This document shows positions 14,215-24,049 of a stretch of DNA of 64,000 nucleotides, one piece after another. A model generated the notes under the pieces. That model saw nothing but the letters and a program-made list of their open reading frames with translations, did not search any database and was not told the DNA's origin. Both the position numbers and the translations under genes were made by a program. Position 1 is the first letter of the stretch. The number at the start of each line of letters is the position of its first letter. The stretch comes from Neomesorhizobium albiziae (GTDB lineage Bacteria; Pseudomonadota; Alphaproteobacteria; Rhizobiales; Rhizobiaceae): positions 1-64,000 of the forward strand of contig NZ_FOSL01000023.1 of the NCBI RefSeq assembly GCF_900114255.1, read 5' to 3'.

Positions 14215-15177
14215 TCATTCCCCGGCGGTGTACTTCACCAGGATCGGGATGATCGCAATCATCAGCACCACCGGCAGGATGCAGACGGTGACGGGCACCG
14301 ACATCTTTGCCGGCAGCGCATGCGCCTTCTCCTCGGCAATCGACATGCGCTTGTGGCGCATCTCGTCGGAAAACACCCGCAAGGCCCCGGAAAGACTGGT
14401 GCCGAGTTCCCGGGATTGCTGCAGGAGCGTTGCGAACGAGCGCACTTCGTCAAGGCTCAAGCGATCTGCAAGCGCCTTCAGCGCGTCGTCGAGGCTGCGC
14501 CCCGCCCTGAGCTCCAGCGAAACGAGCTGCAGGTTCTGGCTGAGCGAGGGATAGGTCGCCGCAAGTTCCTTGGAAACCCGTTCGACGCCCGCCTCCATGC
14601 TCAAGCCGGCGTCGGAACAGACGATCATCAGGTCCATGAAATCGGGGAAGCCGTTGCGATATTCGATCATCTTGGCGCGCACCATGCGGCCCAGCATGAA
14701 ACCGGGTAGGAAATAACCGAGGCCGCCCGCCATGCCGACGAATGTCCAGAAGCTCTTGCCCGAAGCGTCGGCGCCAAACAGCTTGTCGAGAACAACGGCA
14801 ATCATCGCGCCGGCGACCAGACCCGCAAAGCGGATCAGGAAAAACATTCCGACCGCACGCGGGTCCATGTAGCCCGCCTGTATCAGTTTCAGCCGCAGCC
14901 GGGCGACATTTTCGGGATCGCTCTTGGCGTAGAACTCATGCGCTGTCTTGACCGCCTTTTCGCGCACCGCATTGGAACTTTTCTTTGCCGGCGCCTCCAC
15001 CTTTGTTGGCTGGTAGCCCGTGTCCACTTTCAAGCGGCGCTTGAGATCGCTGCGTTCGCCGCGCGCCGTGACCATCGGCCAGGCGACCGCAGCCGCACCG
15101 ACAAGCAACAGGATCAGCGCCACCGGCGCCAACGAGGTCGGCCGCAAGGATGCAAGGAGTTCGATTAGCGTTTCCAT
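14215..15177 (-). CDS. tadC: TadC-type inner-membrane platform protein
   Basis: A 320-residue type II secretion F-family protein that, with TadB, forms the inner-membrane platform for Flp pilus assembly. It has an N-terminal membrane segment, two central membrane segments (around residues 110-170), the cytoplasmic T2SSF domain (FPDFMDLMIVCSDAGLSMEA, then SFATLLQQSRELGTSL) and a C-terminal membrane helix. It begins one base after the tadB stop codon, so the genes are coupled. Confidence 0.9.
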   Translation of the reverse strand: METLIELLASLRPTSLAPVALILLLVGAAAVAWPMVTARGERSDLKRRLKVDTGYQPTKVEAPAKKSSNAVREKAVKTAHEFYAKSDPENVARLRLKLIQAGYMDPRAVGMFFLIRFAGLVAGAMIAVVLDKLFGADASGKSFWTFVGMAGGLGYFLPGFMLGRMVRAKMIEYRNGFPDFMDLMIVCSDAGLSMEAGVERVSKELAATYPSLSQNLQLVSLELRAGRSLDDALKALADRLSLDEVRSFATLLQQSRELGTSLSGALRVFSDEMRHKRMSIAEEKAHALPAKMSVPVTVCILPVVLMIAIIPILVKYTAGE

Positions 15178-15178
15178 A

Positions 15179-16138
15179 TCAGAACTTGAACGTCGACATC
15201 TTGAACAGCATGAAATTGCCGAGCATCAGCCAGGAAAGCGACCCGCCGAGCAGATACCAGGTCATCGGCTCGCCCCATACCTCGCCGTAGAACTGCGGCA
15301 TCAGCACCATGATTGCAGTCATCAGCAGGACCGGCACGGCGGTCAGGATATAGGCCGACATGCGGCCTTCGGTCGAAATGGCGCGCACCTTGCGCTTCAG
15401 CTTGCCGCGCTCGCGGATCACCATCGAAAGGCCATCGAGGATTTCGCGCAGATTGCCGCCGGACGAATGCTGGATGGAAACCGCGGTGACGAACAGCGGC
15501 AGGTCCTCGTGACCGACCCGCTCGAACAGGTTGTGCAGCGCACTGACGAGATCGGAGCCATAGGTCACCTCGTCGGCAACGACACCGAACTCGGTGCCGA
15601 TCGGATCGGGCATTTCCCGGGCCACCATGGCGATTGCCACAGGAACGGGGTGGCCGGCCTTCAGGCTTCGGGTGATGAGTTCCAGCGCTTCCGGCAACTG
15701 GATGCCGAACAGTTTATGACGTCGCTTCTTGAGATGTTTCAGCGCAACGACCGGAAACACCACGCACAACAGCGGCAGAAGCGGGATCGCAAAGGAGAAC
15801 GGAAGGCCTTTCCAGACGCCGGCCAGCGTCACCGCCAGCGCCACGCCGGATGAGGTCAGAAGAAACCGCGCCAGCGGCATGACGAGGCCGGACTGGGTTC
15901 TCAGTTTGCGGAAACCGTCCAGCGAAAACCAGGATGCGCGACCCTCCAGCCCGCGCTCCTTGCGCAGTTGGATCAGCACCTGTTCCTGGCTGAGCTTGTT
16001 CTCCTGTAATTTCATGCGCCGGTTGATCGCGGCGCGCCGGTCGTTGCGTCCCGCATAAAGCAGGTAGAACGCTTCGGCGACCATGACGCCGGAAAGCGCT
16101 ACGGCCGCGTAGATCAGGTAAAGCCCGTTTCCCAGCAT
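15179..16138 (-). CDS. tadB: TadB-type inner-membrane platform protein
   Basis: A 319-residue T2SSF-family membrane protein, paralogous to TadC. An N-terminal helix is followed by a basic cytoplasmic region, two central helices around residues 95-130, the T2SSF domain (QLPEALELITRSLKAGHPV, VSIQHSSGGNLREILDGL) and two C-terminal helices. It works with TadA and TadC in pilus extension. It starts three bases after the cpaF stop codon, within one operon. Confidence 0.9.
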   Translation of the reverse strand: MLGNGLYLIYAAVALSGVMVAEAFYLLYAGRNDRRAAINRRMKLQENKLSQEQVLIQLRKERGLEGRASWFSLDGFRKLRTQSGLVMPLARFLLTSSGVALAVTLAGVWKGLPFSFAIPLLPLLCVVFPVVALKHLKKRRHKLFGIQLPEALELITRSLKAGHPVPVAIAMVAREMPDPIGTEFGVVADEVTYGSDLVSALHNLFERVGHEDLPLFVTAVSIQHSSGGNLREILDGLSMVIRERGKLKRKVRAISTEGRMSAYILTAVPVLLMTAIMVLMPQFYGEVWGEPMTWYLLGGSLSWLMLGNFMLFKMSTFKF

Positions 16139-16141
16139 GGG

Positions 16142-17578
16142 CTAATCCTGCGGCTTTCCCGGCTCGAAATACTTGCCTGGAAATTCGATGCCCATCGCCT
16201 TCAGGTCCTCCAGGAAGCGTGGACGGATGCCGGTCGCCTCGTAATAGCCGACGATCTTGCCATCGCTGTCCATGCCGGTGCGCACGAAGCGGAAGATTTC
16301 CTGCATCTGGATGACATCCCCTTCCATGCCGGTCACCTCGGCAACGCTGGTCACCTTGCGCTTGCCATCGGAAAGCCGGGTCAACTGAACGATCAGGTCG
16401 AGCGCGCTGGCGATCTGGCTGCGGATCGACTGCACCGTCATCGGCATGCCAGTCATGCCGAGCATCTGTTCGAGGCGGGAGATGGCGTCGCGCGGCGTGT
16501 TGGCGTGAATGGTCGCCATCGAGCCTTCATGACCCGTGTTCATGGCCTGCAGCATGTCAAACGCTTCCTCGCCACGGCACTCGCCCAGGATGACGCGGTC
16601 GGGGCGCATACGCAGCGCATTCTTGACGAGATCGCGCTGCTTCAGCTCACCATGGCCTTCGATGTTGGCGGGACGCGTTTCCATACGCGCCACATGCGGC
16701 TGCTGCAGCTGAAGTTCGGCTGCGTCCTCGATGGTGATCAGCCGCTCGTCTTCCGGAATGAAGGCTGAGAGCGCGTTGAGCATCGTCGTCTTGCCGGTGC
16801 CGGTGCCGCCCGAGATGATCGTGGTCTTTCGGGCATGGACGGCGGCGGCAAGCACCTCAGCCATGTTCTGGGTGATGGCGCCGAATTCCACCAGCTTGTG
16901 CAGGCCGAGCTTGTTCTTGGAAAACTTTCGGATCGAGACCAGCGGTCCGTCGACGCCGACCGGGCGGATCGCCGCGTTGAAACGCGAGCCATCCAGCATG
17001 CGCGCATCGACCATCGGCTGCGATTCGTCGACGCGACGGCCAACCGCGGCAACGATTTTGTTAATGATTCGAAGCAGATGCGCCTCGTCCTTGAACGGAA
17101 TGTGCACCTGCTGAAGCTTGCCTTGTCGTTCGACAAAACAGTTCTGATGGCCGTTGATCAGGATGTCGTTGATCGTGGGATCCTTAAGCAGCGGTTCCAG
17201 CGGACCGAGGCCGACCATCTCGTCGACGATATCGTCAACCAGCGCATCGAGTTCGGCGACATTGATCGCCATGCGCTCTTCGCGCGTCTTCTCGGAGACG
17301 AAATCATGCACCTGGCGGCGCATCTCGTCCTTGGGCATGCGCTCCAGCGCAACGAGATTGATCTCGTCGAGCAGCAGGCGGTGGATGCGGCTGCGCGCCT
17401 CGAGCACCTTGTTGGCGGTTTTGGCCGTAGCAGCCGTTGTCGGCTCAGGTTTGGGCGCCGGACCCGGCTTGCGCACATTGGGGATCAGCACGGCGCCATG
17501 GTCGCGAGGCGGCCGCGGTTCGGCTGGCCGCTCGTGCTCGACCGTTCGCCTCTGCAAAGTCGAGAAGCGGCTTGTCAT
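16142..17578 (-). CDS. cpaF: CpaF/TadA pilus assembly ATPase
   Basis: A 478-residue secretion ATPase that powers Flp pilus assembly. The C-terminal half has the Walker A motif [14 protein letters not shown] at about residues 255-265, the Asp/Walker B region [16 protein letters not shown], and the His box [18 protein letters not shown]. The N-terminal 80 residues are proline- and alanine-rich and probably flexible. Its start overlaps the cpaE stop codon by four bases (ATGA), indicating coupling. Confidence 0.95.
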   Translation of the reverse strand: MTSRFSTLQRRTVEHERPAEPRPPRDHGAVLIPNVRKPGPAPKPEPTTAATAKTANKVLEARSRIHRLLLDEINLVALERMPKDEMRRQVHDFVSEKTREERMAINVAELDALVDDIVDEMVGLGPLEPLLKDPTINDILINGHQNCFVERQGKLQQVHIPFKDEAHLLRIINKIVAAVGRRVDESQPMVDARMLDGSRFNAAIRPVGVDGPLVSIRKFSKNKLGLHKLVEFGAITQNMAEVLAAAVHARKTTIISGGTGTGKTTMLNALSAFIPEDERLITIEDAAELQLQQPHVARMETRPANIEGHGELKQRDLVKNALRMRPDRVILGECRGEEAFDMLQAMNTGHEGSMATIHANTPRDAISRLEQMLGMTGMPMTVQSIRSQIASALDLIVQLTRLSDGKRKVTSVAEVTGMEGDVIQMQEIFRFVRTGMDSDGKIVGYYEATGIRPRFLEDLKAMGIEFPGKYFEPGKPQD

Positions 17579-18786
17579 CCGGCTTTCCTCAACAGGCCAC
17601 GGCCGAAGCCGAACAGCGAGCGCGACTTCTGCGGCACAGCCACGAACTCTTCAGGCAAAACGATCTTCTTCAGGTCGTTGACGACATTGGCATTGGGATC
17701 GATCTCGTGCAGCGGCACGCCACGGTCGACGGCATCGCGCACCAGCCGGTAATTGTTGGCTATGCCGCCGACGAAGTGCTCCCCAAGGATTTCCTGCACA
17801 TCGGCCTGCTTGATGCCATTGTCGAACATCTTCTGCTCGAAGCGGTTGACGATGACATTGGGTTTCACTTCCTTGCCGGCCGTCTCGTAGATGGCCTGGA
17901 TCAGCCGCTGCGTATGGCGAAGACACGGCACCGTCATCTCGGCGACGATGTAGAGCTTGTTGGAGCCGAGCAGCACGGTTTCCGTCCACGGAAACCAGGT
18001 GCGCGGCATGTCGATGACGACATTGTCGAAATAGGCCGAAACCAGGTCGAGCATGCGCACCACGACATCGGTGTTGAAGGAACGCATTTCGGATGGCCGC
18101 GCAGGCGCGGCCAGGACGCAAAGGCCGCTCGAATGTTTGGAAAGCATGACGTCGAGCAGTTGCCGGTCGAGACGCTCCGGCTGGTTCTCGATTTCGGCGA
18201 TGTCGAAGCGCGGCTCCAGATCGAGATATTCCGCACAGGCGCCTTGCTGGAAATTGAGGTCGACGACGCAGGTGGAAGCGCCGCGCGTCACCGAATGATG
18301 TAGCTGGAAAGCCGTCTGCAAGGTCAGCGTCGTGGTGCCGACACCGCCCGCGGCCGGCATGAAGGTGTAGATCTGGGACTCGGTGTTTTGCTCGCGCCCT
18401 GGCCCTTGCAGGGCACGGATGCAAGAGCGAACGAGGTCGGCGGTGGTGATCGGCTTGACCAAGAAGTCGGCGACCTGAAGCTGCACCAGGATGCGCACTG
18501 CGGCAGCGTTGAACTCCTGGGTGACGACGACTACCGGCGTCCGCCCTTCGAGCCGCCGGGTAATGCGTTGCAGCGCCTCGATCTCCTCCAGCCGCGCGGC
18601 ATCCATATCGACAATGACAGCGCCACCGTCGACCTCCTGGATCTCACTCCGCAACTCGGTGACATTTTTCTCCACGGTGACAAGCTGGATCATGTCGGAT
18701 TGCGCGAAGGCCGCGCGGACATCCTGCAGAAACAGCCTGTCGGTCGAGACGAGCACGACCCGCTTTAGTTTGACGGTGTTTGCCAT
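17575..18786 (-). CDS. cpaE: CpaE/TadZ pilus localisation ATPase
   Basis: A 403-residue protein with an N-terminal receiver-like domain (about 1-125) and a ParA/MinD-like ATPase domain starting near AAGGVGTTTLTLQTAF. The P-loop lacks the usual second lysine, a deviation known in the TadZ/CpaE group. The family recruits the pilus machine to a cell pole. It overlaps cpaF by four bases. The receiver-like domain may be degenerate; I did not verify a phosphoacceptor aspartate. Confidence 0.9.
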   Translation of the reverse strand: MANTVKLKRVVLVSTDRLFLQDVRAAFAQSDMIQLVTVEKNVTELRSEIQEVDGGAVIVDMDAARLEEIEALQRITRRLEGRTPVVVVTQEFNAAAVRILVQLQVADFLVKPITTADLVRSCIRALQGPGREQNTESQIYTFMPAAGGVGTTTLTLQTAFQLHHSVTRGASTCVVDLNFQQGACAEYLDLEPRFDIAEIENQPERLDRQLLDVMLSKHSSGLCVLAAPARPSEMRSFNTDVVVRMLDLVSAYFDNVVIDMPRTWFPWTETVLLGSNKLYIVAEMTVPCLRHTQRLIQAIYETAGKEVKPNVIVNRFEQKMFDNGIKQADVQEILGEHFVGGIANNYRLVRDAVDRGVPLHEIDPNANVVNDLKKIVLPEEFVAVPQKSRSLFGFGRGLLRKAG

Positions 18787-18801
18787 CGTAATTCCTCGCC
18801 A

Positions 18802-19068
18802 TCACTCGGTTGTTGACGGCGCCGCAGGCTGTGACGGCGCGTCAGCTGGCGACGCATTCGCCTGTGAATTCCGGTCGGCCGGCACCCTGAGCTTGGTGTG
18901 CTGGACCCCCGGCTGCCAGGGATCGACCATCTGCATCACCGTGTTGGCATACATCGCATTGCCGGCGGAGGAGGTCAGCCCGTCGGCGCGCGTATAGTCT
19001 TCCGTCGTGCAGCCTGCCCCAGCAGCGGCGGCCAGCAATGCGAAGCCAATCTTCAAAATGTTCGCCAT
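18802..19068 (-). CDS. Small pilus-locus lipoprotein at the CpaD position
   Basis: An 88-residue lipoprotein (MANILKIGFALLAAAAGAGC, lipobox at Cys20). The mature part has GLTSSAGNAMYANTVMQMVD followed by PWQPGV, a DPW-centred pattern I associate with small proteins of alphaproteobacterial pilus loci, and a Pro/Ala/Ser-rich tail. It occupies the place between secretin and CpaE where canonical loci carry CpaD, which is usually more than 200 residues. It may be a shortened CpaD relative or an unrelated pilotin-like factor. It sits four bases after the cpaC stop codon. Confidence 0.7.
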   Translation of the reverse strand: MANILKIGFALLAAAAGAGCTTEDYTRADGLTSSAGNAMYANTVMQMVDPWQPGVQHTKLRVPADRNSQANASPADAPSQPAAPSTTE

Positions 19069-19072
19069 GGGA

Positions 19073-20500
19073 TCATTCCTTCGGCAGGTCGAGAAAGTGG
19101 CCGGACGTCACGACGAGCCTTGGCTGGGCGGCCGATGCCCCTCCGGCCGCGTTACCGGCGGAAGATACCTTCACCTCTTCGGTGTTGCCGAGGAAGTAAT
19201 CGACGTTGCTTGCCGGCACGGTGGTGTCGAGTGGCGTCAGCGGCTTTTTCGAGGGATCGATCGGCTTGACCAGGTATGGGGTGACGATGATCACCAGTTC
19301 GGTCTCCCGGCGCATGTAGGATTTCGAGCTGAACAGAGGCCCGAGCACCGGCAACTTGCCGAGGCCCGGCAGTTGCTGCGTTGCGATATCGTTCTGGGTC
19401 TGCAGCAATCCGGCCATCATGAAGCTCTGGCCGCTCTTCAAGTCGATCGACGTGCTGGCGCGGCGGACGATGAAGCCGGGAACCGAAATATCGCCGATCT
19501 GATAGGACGCTGATGCATCGACCGACGACACTTCCGGCGCAATATCGAGGCTGATCAGGCTGTCCTTCAGCACGGTCGGTTTGAAATCGAGCCCGATGCC
19601 GTATTTCTTGTAAGTAACGGCGATCTGGCCTTCGTCCGCCGAAACGGGGATCGGGAATTCGCCGCCGGCAAGAAAGCTCGCTGTCTGGCCGGAGCGCGCG
19701 ATCAGATTGGGTTCGGCCAGGCGCCTCGCCAGTCCGCGCTCTTCCAGCGCCTTGATGGCGATATCGATTGAGGCGCCGTTGGAGAGCAGCCGTCCGACGA
19801 TCTCACCGGTGCCGGCTGCCGGTATCTCGCCGGGATCAATGATGATATCGCGGCCGTCGAGGCCATAAGCGAAATTGGCGCTGTATTTGGCGCCAAGCTG
19901 CTGCCCCGCCTGGCGGTTGATCTCCACGAAGCGGACGTTGAGCTGGACCTGCTGCGAGGAGGAGATGTCGACCGAGTTGATGACTTCCTCGTCGCCGGAA
20001 AAGCGGGTGGCAATCTTGGCCGCTTTCTCTGCCGCTACAGCGTCATTGGCCGATCCGGAAAGCACCAGGCGGCCGTTGGCGGAGCTCACATCGATGTCGG
20101 CATCGGGAACGGAGTTGCGGATTGTCGTGGCAAGTCGATCAGTATCCAGCGTCACCTCGACATCGATGGTGCCCACCAGTTGTTTGTTCTCGTCGAACAG
20201 CGCAATGCCCGTGGTGCCGAGATTGTTGCCCAGAACATAGAACGACTTGTCGGTGAGCGGATTGACGTTGGCGATCTCGGGATCGCCGATGACGATCTCA
20301 TAAAACGCCGCATTGGTTTTGATCGTCTTCGGCTTGCCCTTGGCAACCTTGAGCGTGGTGTTCCTGGTCGAAGAAATCTGCACCACGTCGCCGGCCGCGA
20401 AGCTCGCTTCCGTAACCGCCACACCAATCGTCAATCCCGCAGCGAGGGCCACAAAGCCCGCACGCGCATGCCGATTGCATTTGCCTGCCCACCCAAACAT
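19073..20500 (-). CDS. cpaC: CpaC/RcpA outer-membrane secretin
   Basis: The secretin forms the outer-membrane pore for the Flp pilus. It has 475 residues from the ATG at 20500, with a signal peptide ending near EASFA. An N-terminal pilus-assembly domain (KPKTIKTNAAFYEIVIGDPE) and a BON-like segment come next. The C-terminal secretin domain includes VDVSSVDASASYQIGD-like sequence and the closing FSSKSYMRRETELVIIVTPY. An upstream in-frame ATG at 20533, five bases past the cpaB stop codon, would add eleven residues. I prefer 20500 because GGGGAC lies about eight bases before it and the signal peptide is then normal. Confidence 0.93.
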   Translation of the reverse strand: MFGWAGKCNRHARAGFVALAAGLTIGVAVTEASFAAGDVVQISSTRNTTLKVAKGKPKTIKTNAAFYEIVIGDPEIANVNPLTDKSFYVLGNNLGTTGIALFDENKQLVGTIDVEVTLDTDRLATTIRNSVPDADIDVSSANGRLVLSGSANDAVAAEKAAKIATRFSGDEEVINSVDISSSQQVQLNVRFVEINRQAGQQLGAKYSANFAYGLDGRDIIIDPGEIPAAGTGEIVGRLLSNGASIDIAIKALEERGLARRLAEPNLIARSGQTASFLAGGEFPIPVSADEGQIAVTYKKYGIGLDFKPTVLKDSLISLDIAPEVSSVDASASYQIGDISVPGFIVRRASTSIDLKSGQSFMMAGLLQTQNDIATQQLPGLGKLPVLGPLFSSKSYMRRETELVIIVTPYLVKPIDPSKKPLTPLDTTVPASNVDYFLGNTEEVKVSSAGNAAGGASAAQPRLVVTSGHFLDLPKE

Positions 20501-20538
20501 CGTCTTCGTCCCCAAACCGGCGCCCACCGGCATTCAAA

Positions 20539-21459
20539 TCAGTCGACCGGAGCCACCACCTGATAGGTCTCCGCTTCCATTCCCCGTGTCACGATGACCG
20601 TCTTTCGCATCGGCTCCGCCGGCGCTGCGGCTTCTATGAGATTGCTTGCCCCCGCAGCAACAGAACCGCCAAATGCCGAGATTGTTGTAACGCCATCCAC
20701 CGAAGTACCGCCGTCCGAAGCGCGCAGCGACAGCGACAGCGAACCGACGTTACGGGCAAGAGCGACTTTCTGCGCGCCGTCCGTCGTCACCTCGATGGTC
20801 ACGGAATTGGCGACCTGCGGGCTGGTCTGGCGTTCGTCGGCACCCTGCCCGACCGTCAGAACCTTCACGTTTTCCACCACGATCTCGGTCGTGATGGTGG
20901 CGCCCGCAGCCCCCTTGGCGTTGTCGGAGGTTTCATCGATGGCGCCGGCGTCCCGCGTCAACACGACATCGACGCGGTCGCCCGGCGTCACAAAACCGCC
21001 GACGCCGGCGATCTCGTCGGTCTTGATGGTGACCGCCCGCATGCCCGGCGACAACAGATTGGACAGGGTCGCCCGGCCGTTCGGACCTGACAGCTTGGCA
21101 AGCAGCACCGGCTCGTTGGCCTCGACCGGCGACAGCACCACCCGGCTGCCTTTGGCGAGCAATTCGTCGATGCTGGCGAAAGCGCCTTGCGGCAGCGAGT
21201 CCTGCGGCCACGGTATCTCGGAAAGCTGGGCGCGGTCGAGCGGCATGCCAAAGCGCAGCGGCGCGTTTGCGACCACGATGGTCTTGAATGTCACTTTCGG
21301 CGCGGCCGATTCCGGTATTTCTACCGACACTTCGTGGACGCGGGCGCTTGCGGCGCTCTTGATCCACACGTCGGCCGCAAAGATCGACGCAGCGCCGACA
21401 ACGGCAGCGATGCCGATCATGGTAATGGCCTTGCCCCTCACGCCCTTATTCCTCGTCAT
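20539..21459 (-). CDS. cpaB: CpaB/RcpC pilus assembly protein
   Basis: A 306-residue periplasmic protein anchored by an N-terminal helix (residues 10-30). It has SAF/CpaB-type domains: LRFGMPLDRAQLSEIPWP and RVVLSPVEANEPVLLAKL, then GFVTPGDRVDVVLTRD. RcpC-type proteins act with the secretin in Tad pilus biogenesis. The start at 21459 was chosen because upstream codons to 21507 lack a ribosome-binding site and add an odd leader. It is the first gene of the pilus operon and is divergent from parE. No pilin or prepilin peptidase gene precedes it. Confidence 0.9.
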   Translation of the reverse strand: MTRNKGVRGKAITMIGIAAVVGAASIFAADVWIKSAASARVHEVSVEIPESAAPKVTFKTIVVANAPLRFGMPLDRAQLSEIPWPQDSLPQGAFASIDELLAKGSRVVLSPVEANEPVLLAKLSGPNGRATLSNLLSPGMRAVTIKTDEIAGVGGFVTPGDRVDVVLTRDAGAIDETSDNAKGAAGATITTEIVVENVKVLTVGQGADERQTSPQVANSVTIEVTTDGAQKVALARNVGSLSLSLRASDGGTSVDGVTTISAFGGSVAAGASNLIEAAAPAEPMRKTVIVTRGMEAETYQVVAPVD

Positions 21460-21680
21460 GCCTGCTTTTTGTTTCGAAAGTGACGCTAGGCGCGAAATGC
21501 TAAACAATTAGAGGTAAAGCAGATCGGTACTGGACCTATATCGTGGGGCGTGGTTATCGAAGGCTTTAGAAAACCCGCTTATCTGGAACGATCCCCTGCC
21601 TCGAACGGAACAGGAACCTCTGTCCTTTTCCAGGCAAAGCGTGGCAATATCGATTGCGATTCGCACGACCGAAAGCATCC

Positions 21681-23744
21681 ATGGACGACAGCAACGACCT
21701 TTTTTCAAACCTCGGCAAGCAGCAGCCTGAATCCGCCCCGCGCGCGTCGTCGCGTCCGGCGGATCCGCTGGTGCAAGCGGCAAGGAAGGCGTCCGCGGTG
21801 AAGGACGCCAGCGAAAGCTACAGCGCCGCCGACATCGAGGTCCTCGAAGGGCTGGAGCCGGTGCGCCGGCGTCCCGGCATGTATATCGGCGGCACCGACG
21901 AAAAGGCGCTGCACCACCTGTTCGCCGAGGTCATCGACAATTCGATGGACGAAGCAGTCGCCGGCCATGCGACCTTCATCGAGGTGGAGCTTTCGGCGGA
22001 CGGCTTCCTGACGGTGACCGACAACGGGCGCGGCATTCCGGTCGATCCGCATCCGAAGTTCAAGGACAAGTCGGCGCTCGAAGTCATCATGACGACGCTG
22101 CACGCCGGCGGCAAATTTGATTCCAAGGTTTACGAAACGTCGGGCGGCCTGCACGGCGTCGGCATCTCGGTTGTCAACGCCCTGTCGGACCATCTCGAGG
22201 TCGAAGTGGCGCGCGGCCGTCAGCTCTACCGGCAACGGTTTTCGCGGGGTGTCCCGCAAACCGGCCTGGAAAAGCTGGGCGACGTGCAAAACCGCCGCGG
22301 CACCCGGACCCGCTTCCACCCCGACCCCGATATTTTTGGAAAGCACGCGCAATTCGAGCCCGCCAGGCTCTACCGTATGGCGCGCTCGAAGGCCTATCTG
22401 TTCGGCGGCGTCGAAATCCGCTGGTTCTGCGATCCGCTGCTGATCAAGGAGAAGGACGCTACGCCGGCCAAGGCCGTCTTCCATTTCCCAGGTGGATTGA
22501 AAGATTATCTCGCCGCGTCGCTGGGCGATGAATTCCAGGTCACCCGCGAGGCATTCGCGGGCAAGAGCGAAAAAACCGGCGGCCACGGCTCGGTCGAATG
22601 GGCAGTCACCTGGTACGGCGGCGACGGTTTCCTCAATTCCTACTGCAACACCATTCCGACACATGAGGGCGGCACCCACGAAATGGGCTTCCGCAACGTG
22701 CTGACGCGCGGCCTGAAGGCCTATGCCGATCTGATCGGCAACAAGCGCGCCACCGTCGTCACCAGCGAGGATGTGATGATCTCGGCGGCAGGCATGCTTT
22801 CGGTGTTCATCCGCGAGCCGGAATTCGTCGGCCAGACCAAGGACAAGCTGGCAACCGTCGAGGCGATCCGCATCGTCGAAAGCGCGCTGCGCGATCCGTT
22901 CGACCACTGGCTTGCGGACAACCCCCAGGAGGCGACAAAGCTTCTCGACTGGGTGATCGCGCGCGCCGACGAGCGGGTACGGCGCCGGCAGGAGAAGGAG
23001 GTCAGCCGCAAGAGCGCGGTGCGCAAGCTGCGGCTGCCCGGAAAGCTCGCCGATTGCACGCAGAACGCAGCCGCTGGTGCTGAAATCTTCATCGTCGAAG
23101 GCGATTCCGCCGGCGGCTCGGCCAAGCAGGCGCGTGACCGCTCGATGCAGGCAATCCTCCCTTTACGCGGAAAAATCCTCAACGTTGCAAGCGCGGGCGC
23201 CGACAAGCTGACCGCCAACCAGCAGATCGCCGACCTTATACAGGCGCTCGGCTGCGGCACACGGTCGAAATACCGCGAGGAAGACCTGCGTTACGATCGC
23301 GTGATCATCATGACCGACGCCGACGTCGACGGCGCCCACATCGCCTCGCTGCTGATCACCTTCTTCTATCAGGAGATGCCCGATCTTATCCGTGGCGGCC
23401 ACCTCTATATGGCGGTGCCGCCGCTCTACAGCCTGCGGCAAGGCGGCAAGGTTGCCTATGCCCGCGACGACTCCCACAAGGACGAGCTTCTGCGAACCGA
23501 ATTCACCGGACGGGGAAAGATCGAGATCGGCCGCTTCAAGGGTCTTGGCGAGATGATGGCGAGCCAACTCAAGGAAACGACGATGGACCCGAAGAAGCGC
23601 ATGCTGCTGCGCGTCGAAGTCCGCGACGATGCCGCGGCGACCAAGGCTTCGGTCGACGCGCTGATGGGCACCAAGCCGGAGGCTCGCTTCCGCTTCATCC
23701 AGGAACGGTCGGAATTCGCCGAGGCGGAAGAACTGGATATCTAA
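21681..23744 (+). CDS. parE: DNA topoisomerase IV subunit B
   Basis: The ATPase subunit of topoisomerase IV, which decatenates daughter chromosomes. It has 687 residues. The GHKL ATPase motifs are EVIDNSMDEA, DNGRGIPVD and SGGLHGVGISVVNALSD. The TOPRIM region carries IVEGDSAGGSAKQARDR and the metal-binding DADVDGAHIASL. The C-terminal domain ends around FRFIQERSEFAE. The ParE assignment over GyrB comes from its length (GyrB is about 800 residues) and from the N-terminal extension. The ATG at 21681 fits the family start. Confidence 0.94.
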   Translation: MDDSNDLFSNLGKQQPESAPRASSRPADPLVQAARKASAVKDASESYSAADIEVLEGLEPVRRRPGMYIGGTDEKALHHLFAEVIDNSMDEAVAGHATFIEVELSADGFLTVTDNGRGIPVDPHPKFKDKSALEVIMTTLHAGGKFDSKVYETSGGLHGVGISVVNALSDHLEVEVARGRQLYRQRFSRGVPQTGLEKLGDVQNRRGTRTRFHPDPDIFGKHAQFEPARLYRMARSKAYLFGGVEIRWFCDPLLIKEKDATPAKAVFHFPGGLKDYLAASLGDEFQVTREAFAGKSEKTGGHGSVEWAVTWYGGDGFLNSYCNTIPTHEGGTHEMGFRNVLTRGLKAYADLIGNKRATVVTSEDVMISAAGMLSVFIREPEFVGQTKDKLATVEAIRIVESALRDPFDHWLADNPQEATKLLDWVIARADERVRRRQEKEVSRKSAVRKLRLPGKLADCTQNAAAGAEIFIVEGDSAGGSAKQARDRSMQAILPLRGKILNVASAGADKLTANQQIADLIQALGCGTRSKYREEDLRYDRVIIMTDADVDGAHIASLLITFFYQEMPDLIRGGHLYMAVPPLYSLRQGGKVAYARDDSHKDELLRTEFTGRGKIEIGRFKGLGEMMASQLKETTMDPKKRMLLRVEVRDDAAATKASVDALMGTKPEARFRFIQERSEFAEAEELDI

Positions 23745-23771
23745 AGGTTTTAGTGTCCATTTCGATTCCGA

Positions 23772-23990
23772 TTAGCGGACGCGTACGTAACCAGGGATAT
23801 TGCAGATCCCACCCGTCACGTTGAGTTCCTTCTCACGGCGCAGTTGCGGACAATTCCCATAATCATCCTGGGTCTCAAAAACGACATAGCCCTGCGCATC
23901 AAATAGCGCGCCTGGGAAGAGTTCGAGGTGATTGTACCAACGACCATCCTCCCGATAGAGAGCGTGCTTGGCATCCACGCCATTCAACAT
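23772..23990 (-). CDS. Small orphan ORF, possibly a gene remnant
   Basis: A 72-residue frame rich in aromatic and acidic residues (LYREDGRWYNHLELFPGALF, then ENCP-like GNCPQLRREKEL and ending IPGYVRVR). The region has lower GC than its neighbours. A stop codon lies directly before the first ATG in frame. The sequence reads like the C-terminal part of a larger protein, so it may be the surviving end of a transferred gene. It is convergent with parE at a 27-base gap. No family was firmly recognised. Confidence 0.45.
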   Translation of the reverse strand: MLNGVDAKHALYREDGRWYNHLELFPGALFDAQGYVVFETQDDYGNCPQLRREKELNVTGGICNIPGYVRVR

Positions 23991-24049
23991 TCAATTTCCG
24001 GCCAATTGGCGCAACCATGGTCCCTGATCTTCACTATTCCTGTTAGATC

